Assembly (NCBI GenBank): GCA_963739645.1
Contig: CAVUBM010000094.1
Coordinates: 1-64,000, forward strand
DNA: 64,000 nt
Source of the DNA: JASHPR01 sp963739645
GTDB lineage: Bacteria > Actinomycetota > Actinomycetes > Streptosporangiales > Streptosporangiaceae
Direction of reading: 5' to 3'
The notes beneath the pieces are model-generated. The model was given only the letters and a program-made list of their open reading frames with translations. It searched no databases and was not told the origin of the DNA. Positions 33,424 through 42,971 of the stretch are shown piece by piece. A program made the position numbers and the translations under genes. Within the stretch, counting starts at the first letter, position 1. The number at the start of each line of letters is the position of its first letter.

Positions 33424-33890
33424 CTCGAGGGCCTTTCGACAATCAGCTACCCATTTGTGTGGCAACCACCAGTCAGCCGAAAGGCCCCCATACTGGAGGC
33501 CTCGATTCGCCAGTGGGAGAAGCGTAATATCACGAACCTGGTCAATACGGGAAACCGGCGCCATGCAGATAAGCGCCGACTCGGTTAAATCCCGGATTGC
33601 CCCTGGCCAGGGTCCTTTCTACACGACGACGCCAGCAGACACGCTGATGATACGCGAACCCGGAGCCGGCCCGCCATTAGTCAGGGCCCGAGTCGGGTAT
33701 GTGATTTACAGATACGGCTAAAAGCCTTCAAAGTGCCTGAGTCATGGAATTGTCCCTATCGTAATGCCGATGGCTGACGGATCCCGCTGATCATTCGCAG
33801 CCATTCCTGGTAAGTTTTTCGCGGCCTCACGGAGGCCGGGGGACGGCCGTGCCGGCGGGCAGGCCCGGGATCGGCTGAGGGGATCGGGTC
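33424..33890. other. Divergent intergenic region
   Basis: About 470 bases between the HlyD-like gene and the glycosyltransferase, transcribed away from each other. It should hold both promoters; none is clear by eye. Less GC-rich patches occur near 33510-33540 and 33690-33780. Confidence 0.4.
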
Positions 33891-35903
33891 ATGAACATGC
33901 CGCTGCTGGCGGCGACGATCGGCCTGCTGGTGGTCCTGGCGGTGGCCTGCATGCTGCCGGTCTCCGCGGACAGCACCGACGACCGCGGCGACGGCCGGTC
34001 CACGGTGCTGATCCCGCGCCACGTTCCGACGCCGCGGTTCCGCCCCCGCACCTGGGCGTTCCTCGGCATCGCGGCCCTGCTCGGCCTGATCTTCGTGGGC
34101 TGGCAGCGGCCCTCGATCCCGGCGGTCTACGCCCAGGCGGTGGGTGCGGTAGCGGTGGCGATCACCCGCAACCCGGCCACCGTGAACGGGTACACGGCGC
34201 GACTGCACCCGGCCACCATGTACCTGGCCGTCGCGTACATCGTCGGCATCGCGCTGGTCGCGCGGGCGGGCCTGGCCCGGCGCCTGGTGATGCTGGGGCA
34301 TGCGGTGCTCTACGTGGCGCTGTCGCTGCTCGTGCAGGCACTCATGATCGCCATCGGGGTGCGGACGAGCTGGCTGGTCGCGCCGTTCGGCATCGAGGCC
34401 ACGCTGGCTAACCTGTTCGTCGGCGGGCTAGTCGTGATGCGCCTCACGTTCACCAGCTTCGCCTGCCGCGCGCGACGGCCGTGCCGCTGCGCCGCCGCAG
34501 CTGGCTCTGGGACAACGTGCTGGCCTGGTGCGCGCTGATCTCCGCGGTGGCCCTGCTGGTCGTGGCGTACGGGTTCCTGTGCAGCGCCGGCCAACCTCAC
34601 CTCGGCGTGGCAGGTATTCCTGCCCCTGTACGCGGTGTGCCTGCTGCTCGCGATCATGCTCGTGCCGCTGTGGCTGCTGTGGTGGACCAACCGGGCGCTC
34701 CCCGAGCCCGATGACCACCGCCCGCCGGTCGATGTCATCGTCCCCGCCTACAACGAGGAAGAGAACATCGCGTCCCTGCTCAGCTCGATCGATGCTGCGG
34801 CTGAGCGCTACGGCGGGCCGGTGCGGGTGGTCGTCTCGAACGACGGCTCGAAGGACAGCACCGAGCGGATCGCGCAAGAGGCCGTCGCCCGGTTCCGGTT
34901 TGCCCGGGGCAGCGTGCTGACCGCCCAGAACGGCGGGCAGTCCGCGGCGCTCAACCGCGCGCTGGCCGTCACCGACGCGGAGATCTGCGTCCGCATCGAC
35001 GCGGACTGCCTCATGGGCCCGGACGCGCTGGTCTACTCGGTCCCGTGGTTCCGTGATCCGGAGATCGGCATGGTCGGCGCCATGCAGGAGCCCCGGTCTG
35101 ACCACGTGACATGGTTCCACCGGCTGCGCGCCCTGGAGGTGCTGTTCCAGTTCCGGTTCGCCCGGCTGGCCCAGAGCATGGTCGACAGCATCGTCGTCAT
35201 CCCCGGCACCTTCACCGTCTTCCGGCGCGCTCCGGCCCTGGTGGCAGGCGGGTTCCCGGTCGGGATGAACGGCGAGGACACCGACCTGACCATGCACATC
35301 GGCCGGCTCGGATTCCGGTGTGTGATCGACCCGAGGATCCGGTGCTTCGAGGACGTGCCCCGCAGCGTCAGCGAGTTCGTCGAGCAGCGGACCCGCTGGG
35401 CGCGGGCGGGCTTTCACACCTACGCCCGGCACGTCCCGCTGCGCAGCGGCTCGGTCGGCCCGCGGGTGTGGTTCTGGACGGTGCGCCGCGGGTTCGCGTG
35501 GTTCTCGCTGCAGGCGGGCATGGTGGCCCCGATCCTCATGGTGGAGCTCGCGCTGACCCACCCCACCTACCGGCAGAACGTCGCGATGTTCGCGCTGGTG
35601 TACATCACGGCCGGCGCGGTGCCGGTCATCATCAGCCTGCCGTTCGCCATCCGGCAGCGGCGCTGGCGCTGCCTGCCGTGGATCCTGGCCTGGTTCGCCT
35701 ACGCGTTCCTGCGCCGGCTCGGCACGCTGGAGGCAGCGATCACCCTGCCGGTGCGGCCCTTCCCCGCGCCCGCGGCGGCCCGCTCTGCGCAGCGGTCCCG
35801 CAACGCCTTCCCGGGCCTGCGAATCCCCTGGCCACGGCAGATGGGGCCCGCCGGGGCCCCGGTCACGGCTGACCCGGCCAACCCCCGCGACTTGCCGTCC
35901 TAG
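33891..35903 (+). pseudogene. GT2 membrane glycosyltransferase (polysaccharide synthase type), two frameshifts
   Basis: An about 670-residue protein when repaired. The N-terminal half is a membrane domain with about six helices (from MNMPLLAATIGLLVVLAVAC). The frame shifts near 34465-34480 and back near 34588-34595; the middle part reads LRRRSWLWDNVLAWCALISA. The GT2 domain follows with VDVIVPAYNEEENIASLLSS, VSNDGSKDST, RIDADCLMGP, NGEDTDLTMHIGR and the QxxRW signature in EQRTRWARAG, then C-terminal helices. This is the hyaluronan/PgaC/cellulose-synthase type of processive synthase; the sugar is unknown. The two shifts cancel, so sequence error is plausible. Confidence 0.8.
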
Positions 35904-35927
35904 CAGACGGCATCAGAGCGCGAGACG

Positions 35928-36647
35928 CTAGCCAGGCTGGGAGCCGGGAACGAGGTTGCGCACGCCGAGTTCGTCGGCCCGGGCCAGCAGCTCGGCCGGA
36001 TCGGCGTACACGCGGTAGGCGCCGGCCCGCTCCAGCTCCTCGCGGCCGTACCCGCCCGACATCACGCCGATGCCCAGCGCGCCCGCGCGCCGGGCCGCCA
36101 GCATGTCCCAGACGCTGTCGCCGACCACCCAGGCGTGGCGGGGTTCCACCCCGAGCAGGGCGGCAGCGGCCAGGAACAGGTCCGGGTCCGGCTTGGCGTG
36201 CTTGACCATGTCGCGGGTGATCATCGGTGCGTCGTCGGGCAGGCCGAGCAGCTGCAGCGCATGCGACGCGGTGGCCCGCCGTCCGCTGGTCGCGATCGCC
36301 CACGGCACGCCGCTGCGGGTCAGCGCGGCCAGCAGGTCCGCGGCGCCGGGCAGCGCCCGGACCGAGTCCGCCCGGGCCAGGTACTCCTCGGCGTGCGCCT
36401 TCTGCAGCATCGCGATGTCCGCCTCGGACAGCGTCCGGCCGGTCTCCCGCAGCAGCGCGGACACGAACAGCCCGCCGCTCATCCCGATCCGGCGGTGGAT
36501 CCGCCACACCGACAGGTCGATGTCCAGCCGGGACAGCGCCTCCCGCCAGGCGATCACGTGCTGGTACACGCTGTCGATGAGCGTGCCGTCCAGGTCGAAG
36601 AGGAAGGCCGGTGTCGGGGGCTCCGGATAGCTCACCGGACCAGTCAT
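35928..36647 (-). CDS. HAD-family phosphatase (beta-phosphoglucomutase/Gph-like)
   Basis: A 239-residue haloacid-dehalogenase protein with motif I FLFDLDGTLIDSV (nucleophile D and acid D), motif II IATSGRRATA, motif III lysine in MVKHAKPDPDLFLAAAALLG and motif IV WVVGDSVWDMLAARRAGA. The four-helix cap between motifs I and II indicates C1-cap enzymes such as phosphoglycolate phosphatase or beta-phosphoglucomutase. Start ATG 36647 is used; an ATG four codons upstream is possible. It converges with the glycosyltransferase gene. Confidence 0.88.
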   Translation of the reverse strand: MTGPVSYPEPPTPAFLFDLDGTLIDSVYQHVIAWREALSRLDIDLSVWRIHRRIGMSGGLFVSALLRETGRTLSEADIAMLQKAHAEEYLARADSVRALPGAADLLAALTRSGVPWAIATSGRRATASHALQLLGLPDDAPMITRDMVKHAKPDPDLFLAAAALLGVEPRHAWVVGDSVWDMLAARRAGALGIGVMSGGYGREELERAGAYRVYADPAELLARADELGVRNLVPGSQPG

Positions 36648-36886
36648 GCCACGAACCATAGTGCAGGGTGCGGCAGGCACGGCTCCCGCCCGCCCGGCGC
36701 GCGGTTGACATCGTCGGGCGGCGACCGCAGGGTGGTAACTGCGTGGTGATGCCCCCCCGGGCCGAAGAACCCGCGAGCTGACCATCTCCGCAGCCACCCG
36801 TGGTTGTCGGCACCGACACATCGTGCTGCCAACTGAAGGACTGTCATGGGCACAGGCGTAAGCGATCGCTCGGGGGCGCTGAATTC

Positions 36887-37909
36887 ATGATCCGCTGGTT
36901 AGGCCTCAATCGGCGTGCGCAGATCCGCCGCAATCAGCCCGAGAGTCCCGACGAGGCCGTAGCTGCCCTGGAGGTAGCGCTCGGCGATCACGAACGGCTC
37001 GTGAATGGGCTCGAGCGGGCGACCGCCGCGCACAGGGTCGTCGCGAAGAACCTTAGAGCGCAGATCACCGCGCTGGCACCTGCTCACGAATCCGAGGCCT
37101 GGGAAGACGCTGCAGGAGAGCGCGACGAGGAAGACGCTGCCTTCGGCCAGTACTCGATCGCGGCCAGACTGCTCGGCCCCTTCGAGGTGTCCGTCGGCGG
37201 AACGGCGGTCAGGCTATGGCGGTCTCAGCGGGCCGCCTCCTTGCTGAAGTATCTCTTGTTCCACCACGACAGACCCGTTCGGCGGGAAACGCTGATGGAT
37301 GCGTTCTGGCCGTTCTCCACCCCCGCTGCCGCCCGCAACAACCTCAATGTGGCCGTGCACTCCCTTCGCCGCACGCTGAGCTTTGTCGATCCGGAGCGCT
37401 CGCACATCGTCTACCGCAATGGGGTTTACCTGCTGAACCCGGGCCTGCGGTGCTGGGTCGATGTGCGCGAGTATTCCGCCACCTGTCGCCGGGGCAATCG
37501 CTGCTTCGAGACGGGTGACCTGGCCCAGGCCATCACGGCCTACCTCCATGCCCGCAGCCTCTACCGGGGACCCGTCATGGAAGGTGATATGAGCGGCGAG
37601 TGGTTCCGCGACGATGAGTTGCGCCTGCGCGATCAGCACCACTGGTTGCTGGAACGACTGGGCACCGGGCTGCTGCAACACGGAGATCTCAGCGCATCGG
37701 TCGACGTGGCCAGGGAACTGGTATCAGCCGACCCTTGCCGTGAAACTGGGCATCAGCTCCTGATGCGCGGCTACGCGGCGCTTCAGCAGCCCCAGCTGGT
37801 CGTCCGTCAGTACCGGCATTGCGTCGATGTGCTGCACCGCGAGCTTTCCGTCGAGCCGCACGAGACCACACGCGCCCTCCTGGTACGGCAGCCGCCATTT
37901 AGGCCGTGA
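36887..37909 (+). CDS. SARP-like regulator with BTAD domain
   Basis: A 340-residue transcription factor. After about 85 residues of charged, helical N-terminus (coiled-coil-like, LVNGLERATAAHRVVAKNLR) comes a winged helix (ARLLGPFEVSVGGTAVRLWR, RETLMDAFWPFSTPAAARNN, LSFVDPERSHIVYRNGVYLL), then the helical bacterial transcriptional activation domain (ENGDLAQAI-like repeats ending REISVEPHE-type LHRELSVEPHETTRALL). Members activate secondary metabolism or stress genes. No antibiotic genes are close by. ATG 36887 is preferred; a 14-codon open frame precedes it. Confidence 0.82.
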   Translation: MIRWLGLNRRAQIRRNQPESPDEAVAALEVALGDHERLVNGLERATAAHRVVAKNLRAQITALAPAHESEAWEDAAGERDEEDAAFGQYSIAARLLGPFEVSVGGTAVRLWRSQRAASLLKYLLFHHDRPVRRETLMDAFWPFSTPAAARNNLNVAVHSLRRTLSFVDPERSHIVYRNGVYLLNPGLRCWVDVREYSATCRRGNRCFETGDLAQAITAYLHARSLYRGPVMEGDMSGEWFRDDELRLRDQHHWLLERLGTGLLQHGDLSASVDVARELVSADPCRETGHQLLMRGYAALQQPQLVVRQYRHCVDVLHRELSVEPHETTRALLVRQPPFRP

Positions 37910-38080
37910 CCTGCGACAAGCGTGCGGTCGCGGCCGGATCGCGGATCGCCAAGCACCGAGACAGGAAGAACCGGCGGCCGCGGCTCGCGCTGTCTCGCGG
38001 CGCCGGACTCGGATGGCCCGGTTCCGGGCTCGGTCACCGGCGGTCTCCTCCCCGGGGAAGGGGCTTCCATTCTCTGGCTT

Positions 38081-38105
38081 CATCGTTTATCGTCGATTAA
38101 CGATG
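38081..38105. promoter_or_regulatory. Candidate ArsR operator over the arsR start codon
   Basis: Perfect 7-bp arms CATCGTT (38081-38087) and AACGATG (38099-38105) with an 11-base A/T-richer centre. The right arm overlaps the ATG of the ArsR gene, a common place for ArsR autorepression. Confidence 0.6.
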
Positions 38106-38444
38106 AATGATGCCAGGCCACTGGACCGGGCCACCGCTGCCGAGTACGCGACCTGGTTCAAGGCTCTCTCCGACGCCACCCGGATCCAGATCGTGTCGCT
38201 GCTGGCTCGCCGGGGCGTGCCGATGACCGTCGGCCAGATCGTCGCCGCTGTCCAGGTGGGCCAGTCCACTGTCTCGGCTCACCTCAAGGTGCTGGCCGAG
38301 GTCGGGTTCGTCCTGGCCGAGCACAAGGGCACCGCCAGCTATTACCGGGTCAATGACGCCTGCGTCGAGTGCTTCCCCTCCGCCGCCGACGTTGTCATGG
38401 GCCGCCCCGTCCCCGTCCAGCCCGCTCCTGCGGGCCGCAGCTAG
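38103..38444 (+). CDS. ArsR-family metalloregulator (first of the arsenic island)
   Basis: A 113-residue winged-helix repressor (WFKALSDATRIQIVSLLARR, VGQSTVSAHLKVLAEVGFVL) with C87 and C90 in the C-terminal DACVECFPSAADVVMG motif. That motif, with two cysteines near the end, belongs to a subgroup of As(III)-responsive ArsR proteins often placed before arsM. The gene overlaps its own candidate operator and is followed by arsM after 14 bases, so they form an operon. Confidence 0.88.
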   Translation: MNDARPLDRATAAEYATWFKALSDATRIQIVSLLARRGVPMTVGQIVAAVQVGQSTVSAHLKVLAEVGFVLAEHKGTASYYRVNDACVECFPSAADVVMGRPVPVQPAPAGRS

Positions 38445-38458
38445 AAGGGAACACCAGC

Positions 38459-39205
38459 ATGGCTTCTGACCACGCTGCCGCGCCGTCCACTGAGGCGGTC
38501 GTCAGCCGCTACTCCGGCCTGGCCCGCACTGCCCTGGCCGGCGGCACCCCCGTCGACTGCGACCCCGATGTCTTCACCGACGGCGGCTTCGGCGCCGCCG
38601 CCTACACCGGCACCGCTGATGCCCCGCCCGGAGCGCTGCGGGCCAGCCTGGGCTGCGGCAACCCGGTCGCGGTCGCCGACCTGCGGCCCGGCGAAACCGT
38701 CCTGGACCTGGGTTCGGGCGGCGGGCTGGATGTGCTGCTGTCAGCCCGCCGTGTCGGCCCGGCCGGGACCGCGTACGGCCTCGACGCCAGCCCCGACATG
38801 CTCACCCTGGCCCGGAACAACGCCGCCCAGGCCAATGCCGCCAACGCCACGTTCCTGCACGGCCATATCGAGGACATCCCGCTGCCCGACGGCCACGTCG
38901 ACGTCGTCATCTCCAACTGCGTCATCAGCCTGTCCACCGACAAAGCCAAAGTCCTCGCCGAGGCCTTCCGGGTGCTGCGGCCCGGGGGCCGCCTGGGCGT
39001 CAGCGACGTCATCGCCGACGACGGCCTCGACACCCGCCAGCGGGCACACGCCGAACAGCGAGTCGGCTGCGTCAGCGGAACGCTCACCAGCCGCCAGTAC
39101 CAGGACCTGCTGGCCACGACCGGGTTCACCGCCATCACCATCACCGCCACCACCGACGCCGGCGAAGGCCTGCACTCCGCGATCATCAAAGCCGGCAAGC
39201 CCTGA
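38459..39205 (+). CDS. arsM: Arsenite S-adenosylmethionine methyltransferase ArsM
   Basis: Methylates As(III) using S-adenosylmethionine. The 248 residues show the SAM motif VLDLGSGGGLDVLL (82-95), acidic D109 in GLDASPDML, and the arsenic-binding cysteines C66 (SLGCGNP), C154 (SNCVISL) and C204 (RVGCVSG); C34 (VDCDPDVF) matches the fourth conserved cysteine of some ArsM. All are in the expected order, so the enzyme should be active. ATG 38459 follows GAAGGGA. It is translated right after the ArsR gene. Confidence 0.95.
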   Translation: MASDHAAAPSTEAVVSRYSGLARTALAGGTPVDCDPDVFTDGGFGAAAYTGTADAPPGALRASLGCGNPVAVADLRPGETVLDLGSGGGLDVLLSARRVGPAGTAYGLDASPDMLTLARNNAAQANAANATFLHGHIEDIPLPDGHVDVVISNCVISLSTDKAKVLAEAFRVLRPGGRLGVSDVIADDGLDTRQRAHAEQRVGCVSGTLTSRQYQDLLATTGFTAITITATTDAGEGLHSAIIKAGKP

Positions 39206-39352
39206 GGGCCGCACATCTGCCAGCCCGGTTAGCGCCCGCCGCCGCTCTGGCCAGGCAGCGGATGCTCTCGACGTGGCTGTGCACGGACCTGGCGCTCGGC
39301 GCGGGCCAGCGTGCCCGAGTGACCAGGTGGCGGCGGCCCCGCGGGGTGCCCG

Positions 39353-39712
39353 CTACCGGCGCGGGTCGCCGATCAGCGTGCCGAGGGTGGCCAGGGCCTC
39401 GGTCCGGGCCCGGTAGTAGACCCACACGCCGCGCTTGTCGCGGTCCACCAGGCCGGCCTCGTTCAGCACCTTCAGATGGTGGCTGATCGTGGGCTGGGAC
39501 AGGTCGAACGCCCCGTTCAGGTCGCAGACGCAGGCCTCGCCGCCGGGGTGCGAGGCGATCAGTGACATCAGCCGCAGCCGCACCGGCTCGGCCAGCGCCT
39601 TCAGCAATGGCGCGACCTGCTCGGCCTGGGCCTGGGACAGCGGCTCGGCCGACAGCGGCGGGCAGCACGCGGCCGCGCCCGCGGGATCCAGCACGGTCAG
39701 GGACGTCGGCAT
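39353..39712 (-). CDS. arsR: ArsR-family As(III)-responsive repressor
   Basis: A 119-residue repressor with the classical metal site C61-V-C63-D-L on the recognition-helix side (GGEACVCDLNGAFDLSQPTI) and the helix-turn-helix QPTISHHLKVLNEAGLVDRD. Two further cysteines (C16-C17, AACCPP) near the N-terminus could add a third ligand. It diverges from the arsI-like gene and should control both through the 85-base gap. Start ATG 39712 is used; ATG 39717 is equally possible. Confidence 0.9.
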   Translation of the reverse strand: MPTSLTVLDPAGAAACCPPLSAEPLSQAQAEQVAPLLKALAEPVRLRLMSLIASHPGGEACVCDLNGAFDLSQPTISHHLKVLNEAGLVDRDKRGVWVYYRARTEALATLGTLIGDPRR

Positions 39713-39720
39713 ACACATAT

Positions 39721-39736
39721 ATTGACATCCATCAAT
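39721..39736. promoter_or_regulatory. Candidate ArsR operator between arsR and arsI
   Basis: The dyad ATTGA-N6-TCAAT resembles ArsR-family operators (ATTGA or TTGA half sites) and lies 9 bases before the arsR start, in the divergent promoter region. A/T content is locally high (TATATTG). Confidence 0.5.
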
Positions 39737-39797
39737 GTCTGTGGCAAGCTCGGCAGCAGAACAGACATCGATAGTCATCTATATCTTGGAGGTTGCG

Positions 39798-40326
39798 GTG
39801 CCCGGTCGGATCCAGCTCGCGCTCAACGTCGATGACCTGGGCGAGTCCATCGCCTTCTACAGCAAGCTGTTCGGCACCGAGCCCGGCCAAGGTGAAGCCC
39901 GGCTACGCCAACTTCGCCATCGCCGAGCCGCCGCTGAAGCTGGTGCTGCTGGAGAACCCCGGCCAGGGCGGCAGCCTCAACCACCTCGGTGTCGAGGTCA
40001 CCGGCACCGGTGTCGTGGAGGCCGAGCAGGCCCGGCTCGCCGAGGCGGGCCTGGCCGCGGTCGAGGAGCGGGACACGACCTGCTGCTACGCCCGGCAGGA
40101 CAAGTTCTGGGTCAAGGGCGCGCCGGGCGGCGAGCGGTGGGAGATCTACACAGTCCTGAATGACAGCTAGACGTTCTGGGGCCAGGACGGCAGCCAGGGC
40201 TGGGACGCGGCCGCCGCCGAACTGGACGATGCCCACGGCACCGCCGCCGGGGACGCTGGATCCGCGCAATGCTGCGGCACCGGCCAGCCGCAGGAATCAG
40301 CCGCCGCCGGCGAGGCGTGCTGCTAG
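39798..40326 (+). pseudogene. arsI: ArsI/CadI-type C-As lyase (VOC family), frameshift and in-frame TAG
   Basis: ArsI cleaves trivalent organoarsenicals such as MAs(III). From GTG 39798 (ribosome binding site TTGGAGG) the frame gives RIQLALNVDDLGESIAFYSK and LFGTEP. One extra G near 39886 must be ignored to continue KVKPGYANFAIAEPPLKLVL, ENPGQGGSLNHLGVEV, and the vicinal cysteines of DTTCCYARQDKFW. A TAG at 40168-40170 stops the domain after TVLNDS. The same frame then runs to 40326 and ends in a Cys-rich tail (SAQCCGTG and GEACC-stop), as in full-length ArsI proteins. The product as read is broken; whether by mutation or sequence error is open. Confidence 0.82.
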
Positions 40327-40377
40327 CAAGCCGCGCCGGGCTGCCGCATCGGAATCCGTTCCGGAAGGAGCGATCCT

Positions 40378-41457
40378 ATGGCATCGGTGCATGACGTCGT
40401 TGTCATCGGCGCGGGCCAGTCCGGCCTGGCCGCCGCCCGCGCCCTGCAGGCCCACGGCATCAGCCCGGTGGTGCTGGAGGCGGGGCCGGAGCCGGCCGGA
40501 TCGTGGCCGCGTTACTACGACAGCCTGGCCCTGTTCTCCCCGGCCGCCTACAGCAGCATGCCCGGGCTGGGCTTCCCCGGCGATCCGGGCCACTACCCGC
40601 ACCGCGACGAGGTCGTGGCCTACCTGCGCCGCTACGCCGCCAGCCTCGGCGCCGACATCCGCACCAGCACCCCGGTGACCGCGGTCGAGGCCGGCGGCCG
40701 GGCGGGGTTCGTGGTGCACACCGCGACCGGGCAGACCTTCCCTGCGGCGGGTGTCGTGGCCGCAACGGGCTCGTTCGGCCACCCCTACCTGCCCGTCCTG
40801 CCCGGCCAGGACCGCTTCACCGGGCGGCTGCTGCACGTGGCCGGCTACCGCAGCCCCCGCCAGCACGCCGGCGAACGCGTCATCGTGGCCGGTGCGGGCA
40901 ACTCCGCGATCCAGGTCGGCTACGAACTGGCCCAGGTCGCCGAGACGACCCTGGCCACCCGCCACCCGGTCAGCTTCCACCCGCAGCTGCGCGGCGGCCA
41001 GGACCTGCACCACTGGCTGGTGACCACCGGCTTTGACCTGCTCCCGCCGCAGTGGCTCAGCCACTACCTCGGCAGCCGCTGGGTGATCGACACCGGCAAG
41101 TACCGTCACGCCCTGGACACTGGCCAGCTGGGCCGCCGCCCCATGTTCACCGCGTTCGGCACCGACGGCGTCGTCTGGCCGGACGGAACCCGCGAGAAGG
41201 CCGACACCGTCGTGTTCGCCACCGGCTACCGTCCCCACCTGGAGTACCTGCGCCCGCTGGGCGCCCTCGACCGCGGCGGCATGCCGCTGCACGGTGGCGG
41301 TATCTCGGCCACTCACCCCGGCCTGGTCTACGTCGGGCTGGAGTTCCAGCGGTCGTTCTCCTCCAACACCCTGCGCGGCGTGCACCGCGACGCCGAGCAC
41401 GTGATCGCCCCGCTGGCCGCTCACGTGCGCAACGCCCCGGCCGCCGTCGGCCTGTAG
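40378..41457 (+). CDS. Flavin-containing monooxygenase-like protein (ArsO type)
   Basis: A 359-residue FAD- and NADPH-binding oxidoreductase: N-terminal dinucleotide fold DVVVIGAGQSGLAAARAL, second fold RVIVAGAGNSAIQVGYELAQ, and DTVVFATGYRPHLEYL. Flavoproteins of this size occur in actinobacterial ars operons as ArsO; their reaction is unproven. It follows the arsI gene after 51 bases on the same strand, which supports a role in organoarsenical metabolism. ATG 40378 follows GGAAGGAG. Confidence 0.82.
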   Translation: MASVHDVVVIGAGQSGLAAARALQAHGISPVVLEAGPEPAGSWPRYYDSLALFSPAAYSSMPGLGFPGDPGHYPHRDEVVAYLRRYAASLGADIRTSTPVTAVEAGGRAGFVVHTATGQTFPAAGVVAATGSFGHPYLPVLPGQDRFTGRLLHVAGYRSPRQHAGERVIVAGAGNSAIQVGYELAQVAETTLATRHPVSFHPQLRGGQDLHHWLVTTGFDLLPPQWLSHYLGSRWVIDTGKYRHALDTGQLGRRPMFTAFGTDGVVWPDGTREKADTVVFATGYRPHLEYLRPLGALDRGGMPLHGGGISATHPGLVYVGLEFQRSFSSNTLRGVHRDAEHVIAPLAAHVRNAPAAVGL

Positions 41458-41705
41458 CAAGCGAAAGCCGCCGGGCGCCGCCGCGCCCGCCCGCGCCGAC
41501 CACCGGCCCGGCTGCCGGGGGGTGCCGGGCGCCCATGTTGGGAGCCGTGGTCGGCGCATCGCTGAAACGGCCATTGCAGATTCCCGGCGACCTGTTCCCA
41601 GATCGCGGCCGGTAGCGGCTGGGCAGCCACGGCGGGTGATGATCACGACCGCGAGAGCATCGGCTAGCCCGGCGCAATGATTCGATATTGTGTTCTACTG
41701 GATGG

Positions 41706-41933
41706 ATGGCTGTGGCGGCATCCTGGCCTGCCGAGTGCCGGGTGCACCACCCGTGGCGGCCTGGCACGGTCACGATCATCTGGGAACCGTGCGACTGTCC
41801 CGCCGCCCAGGCGGCACGCGGCGGCCACATCAAGGTCAGCTGCGACACTCCCCGCTGCGACGAGACCTGGTGGTCACCACTGCACCAGCCAGTACGCAGA
41901 CTCCTCGGCCACCACGATGACCCCTACCGCTAG
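41706..41933 (+). CDS. Small Cys-rich protein
   Basis: A 75-residue protein from ATG 41706 with five cysteines (AECR, EPCDCP, SCDTPRCDE), the last four spaced like a zinc ribbon (CxC and CxxxxC). Family unknown. The ribosome binding site is poor, so the start is uncertain. It overlaps no other gene and converges with the membrane-protein gene that follows. Confidence 0.45.
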   Translation: MAVAASWPAECRVHHPWRPGTVTIIWEPCDCPAAQAARGGHIKVSCDTPRCDETWWSPLHQPVRRLLGHHDDPYR

Positions 41934-41972
41934 CCGCCCGGTCGGCGGCCAGGCCGGCGATGGGCCTGGCGC

Positions 41973-42513
41973 CTACACCGGCCCGTCCTTGCGGATCTGG
42001 ATTGCCGGGCTGCGGGCGTGCCGGGCGCGTATGACGGCGCGGGTGATGAGCGGCCCGGCGACGGCAGCAGGGATCAGCCAGAAGGCCACGGCCGGGAGTC
42101 GGTCCCATAGCGGCAGGTGGGGGCCGTTGTCGACGAGAAAGGCGGTGAGCATGGCGGTGTAGCCGATGCCCATTCCGGCGATGTGACCGGTGTCGCCGGG
42201 CCGGTGACGGCGCCGGTGCTGGTAGCCGATGGTCGCGGCGGCCATGGCAACGGCGCCGATGATGAACAGGTAGTAGTCCTGGCGCCAGCGCATGACCGCC
42301 AGCGCGGTCGCGGTGACGAAGACCACGGTGATCGCGCGGTAGAACCAGCGCCCGGCCCGGATATGGCGGGGGCTGCCCTTGCGTGCCAGGGCGGCGGCCG
42401 CCCCGGTGATGCACGGCGGTCAGCCCGGCGATGACGTGGACGGCGAGGAACCCCAGGAAGACCGGGGCGGTGGATCCGACCTGATCACCCAGGATGCGGC
42501 TGGCGATCCCCAT
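41973..42513 (-). pseudogene. DUF2306-like membrane protein (one frameshift)
   Basis: From ATG 42513 the frame reads MGIASRILGDQVGSTAPVFL, GFLAVHVIAGLTAV. One extra base near 42412 must be skipped to continue ITGAAAALARKGSPRHIRAG, then VVFVTATALAVMRWRQDYYL, and further helices to a stop at 41973. Five membrane segments and the H-x-x-AG opening match DUF2306-type membrane proteins (uncharacterised, possibly haem- or redox-related). It is divergent from the PadR gene and shares its operator region. Confidence 0.65.
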
Positions 42514-42555
42514 CTCAGCTGTTCCCGTCCGGCAGAGACCCGATGGCTCCCATAT

Positions 42556-42629
42556 GTAGCGTCGCTACTTATGAGTGACACCTTACTGCGCGGATTGCCT
42601 GGCGAGAAGCCATAAAGTAGCGTTGCTAC
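42556..42629. promoter_or_regulatory. Two PadR-type operator dyads
   Basis: Two near-identical 13-bp dyads, GTAGCGTCGCTAC (42556-42568) and GTAGCGTTGCTAC (42617-42629), sit 61 bases apart start to start in the gap between the divergent membrane-protein and PadR genes. The second ends 2 bases before the PadR ATG. The spacing of about six helical turns fits two dimers bound on one face. Confidence 0.7.
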
Positions 42630-42631
42630 GT

Positions 42632-42971
42632 ATGCGGGCCGAGGAGCTGAAGGGGCACCTGGACGCGCTGCTGCTGGCCGCCCTGGAGGAAGGCCCGCGG
42701 CACGGGTACGCGGTGATCGAGGCCCTGCGCCACAGCACCGGCGGCCGGCTGGATCTGCCGACCGGGACGATCTACCCGGCGCTGCGGCGGCTGGAGCAGG
42801 CCGGGCTGATCAGCGGGACCTGGTCGGTGGTCGGCGGCCGCCGGCGGCGTGAATACCGGCTGACCGCGGCGGGGAAACGGGCGCTGGCGGGCAGGCGGGC
42901 CGACGTGGCGGGACTTCTCGGCCATGGTCAGCGCCGCGCTGGAGGGCGGCCCATGGCCGAGCCCCGCCTGA
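42632..42971 (+). pseudogene. PadR-family transcriptional regulator (frameshift near the C-terminus)
   Basis: About 112 residues: winged helix MRAEELKGHLDALLLAALEE, GPRHGYAVIEALRHSTGGRL, PTGTIYPALRRLEQAGLISG, and the dimerising helix. After GRRAD a one-base shift near 42902 is needed to reach the usual end WRDFSAMVSAALEGGP at 42971, which overlaps the next ATG (42953). Without repair the frame runs straight into the next gene and makes an artificial fusion. Operator dyads lie just upstream. Confidence 0.8.

Noticed and set aside
36846..36890. A 14-codon frame before the SARP-like gene as a leader peptide
   Set aside because: No regulatory codon pattern or hairpin pair is visible; it overlaps the true start by chance as far as can be told.
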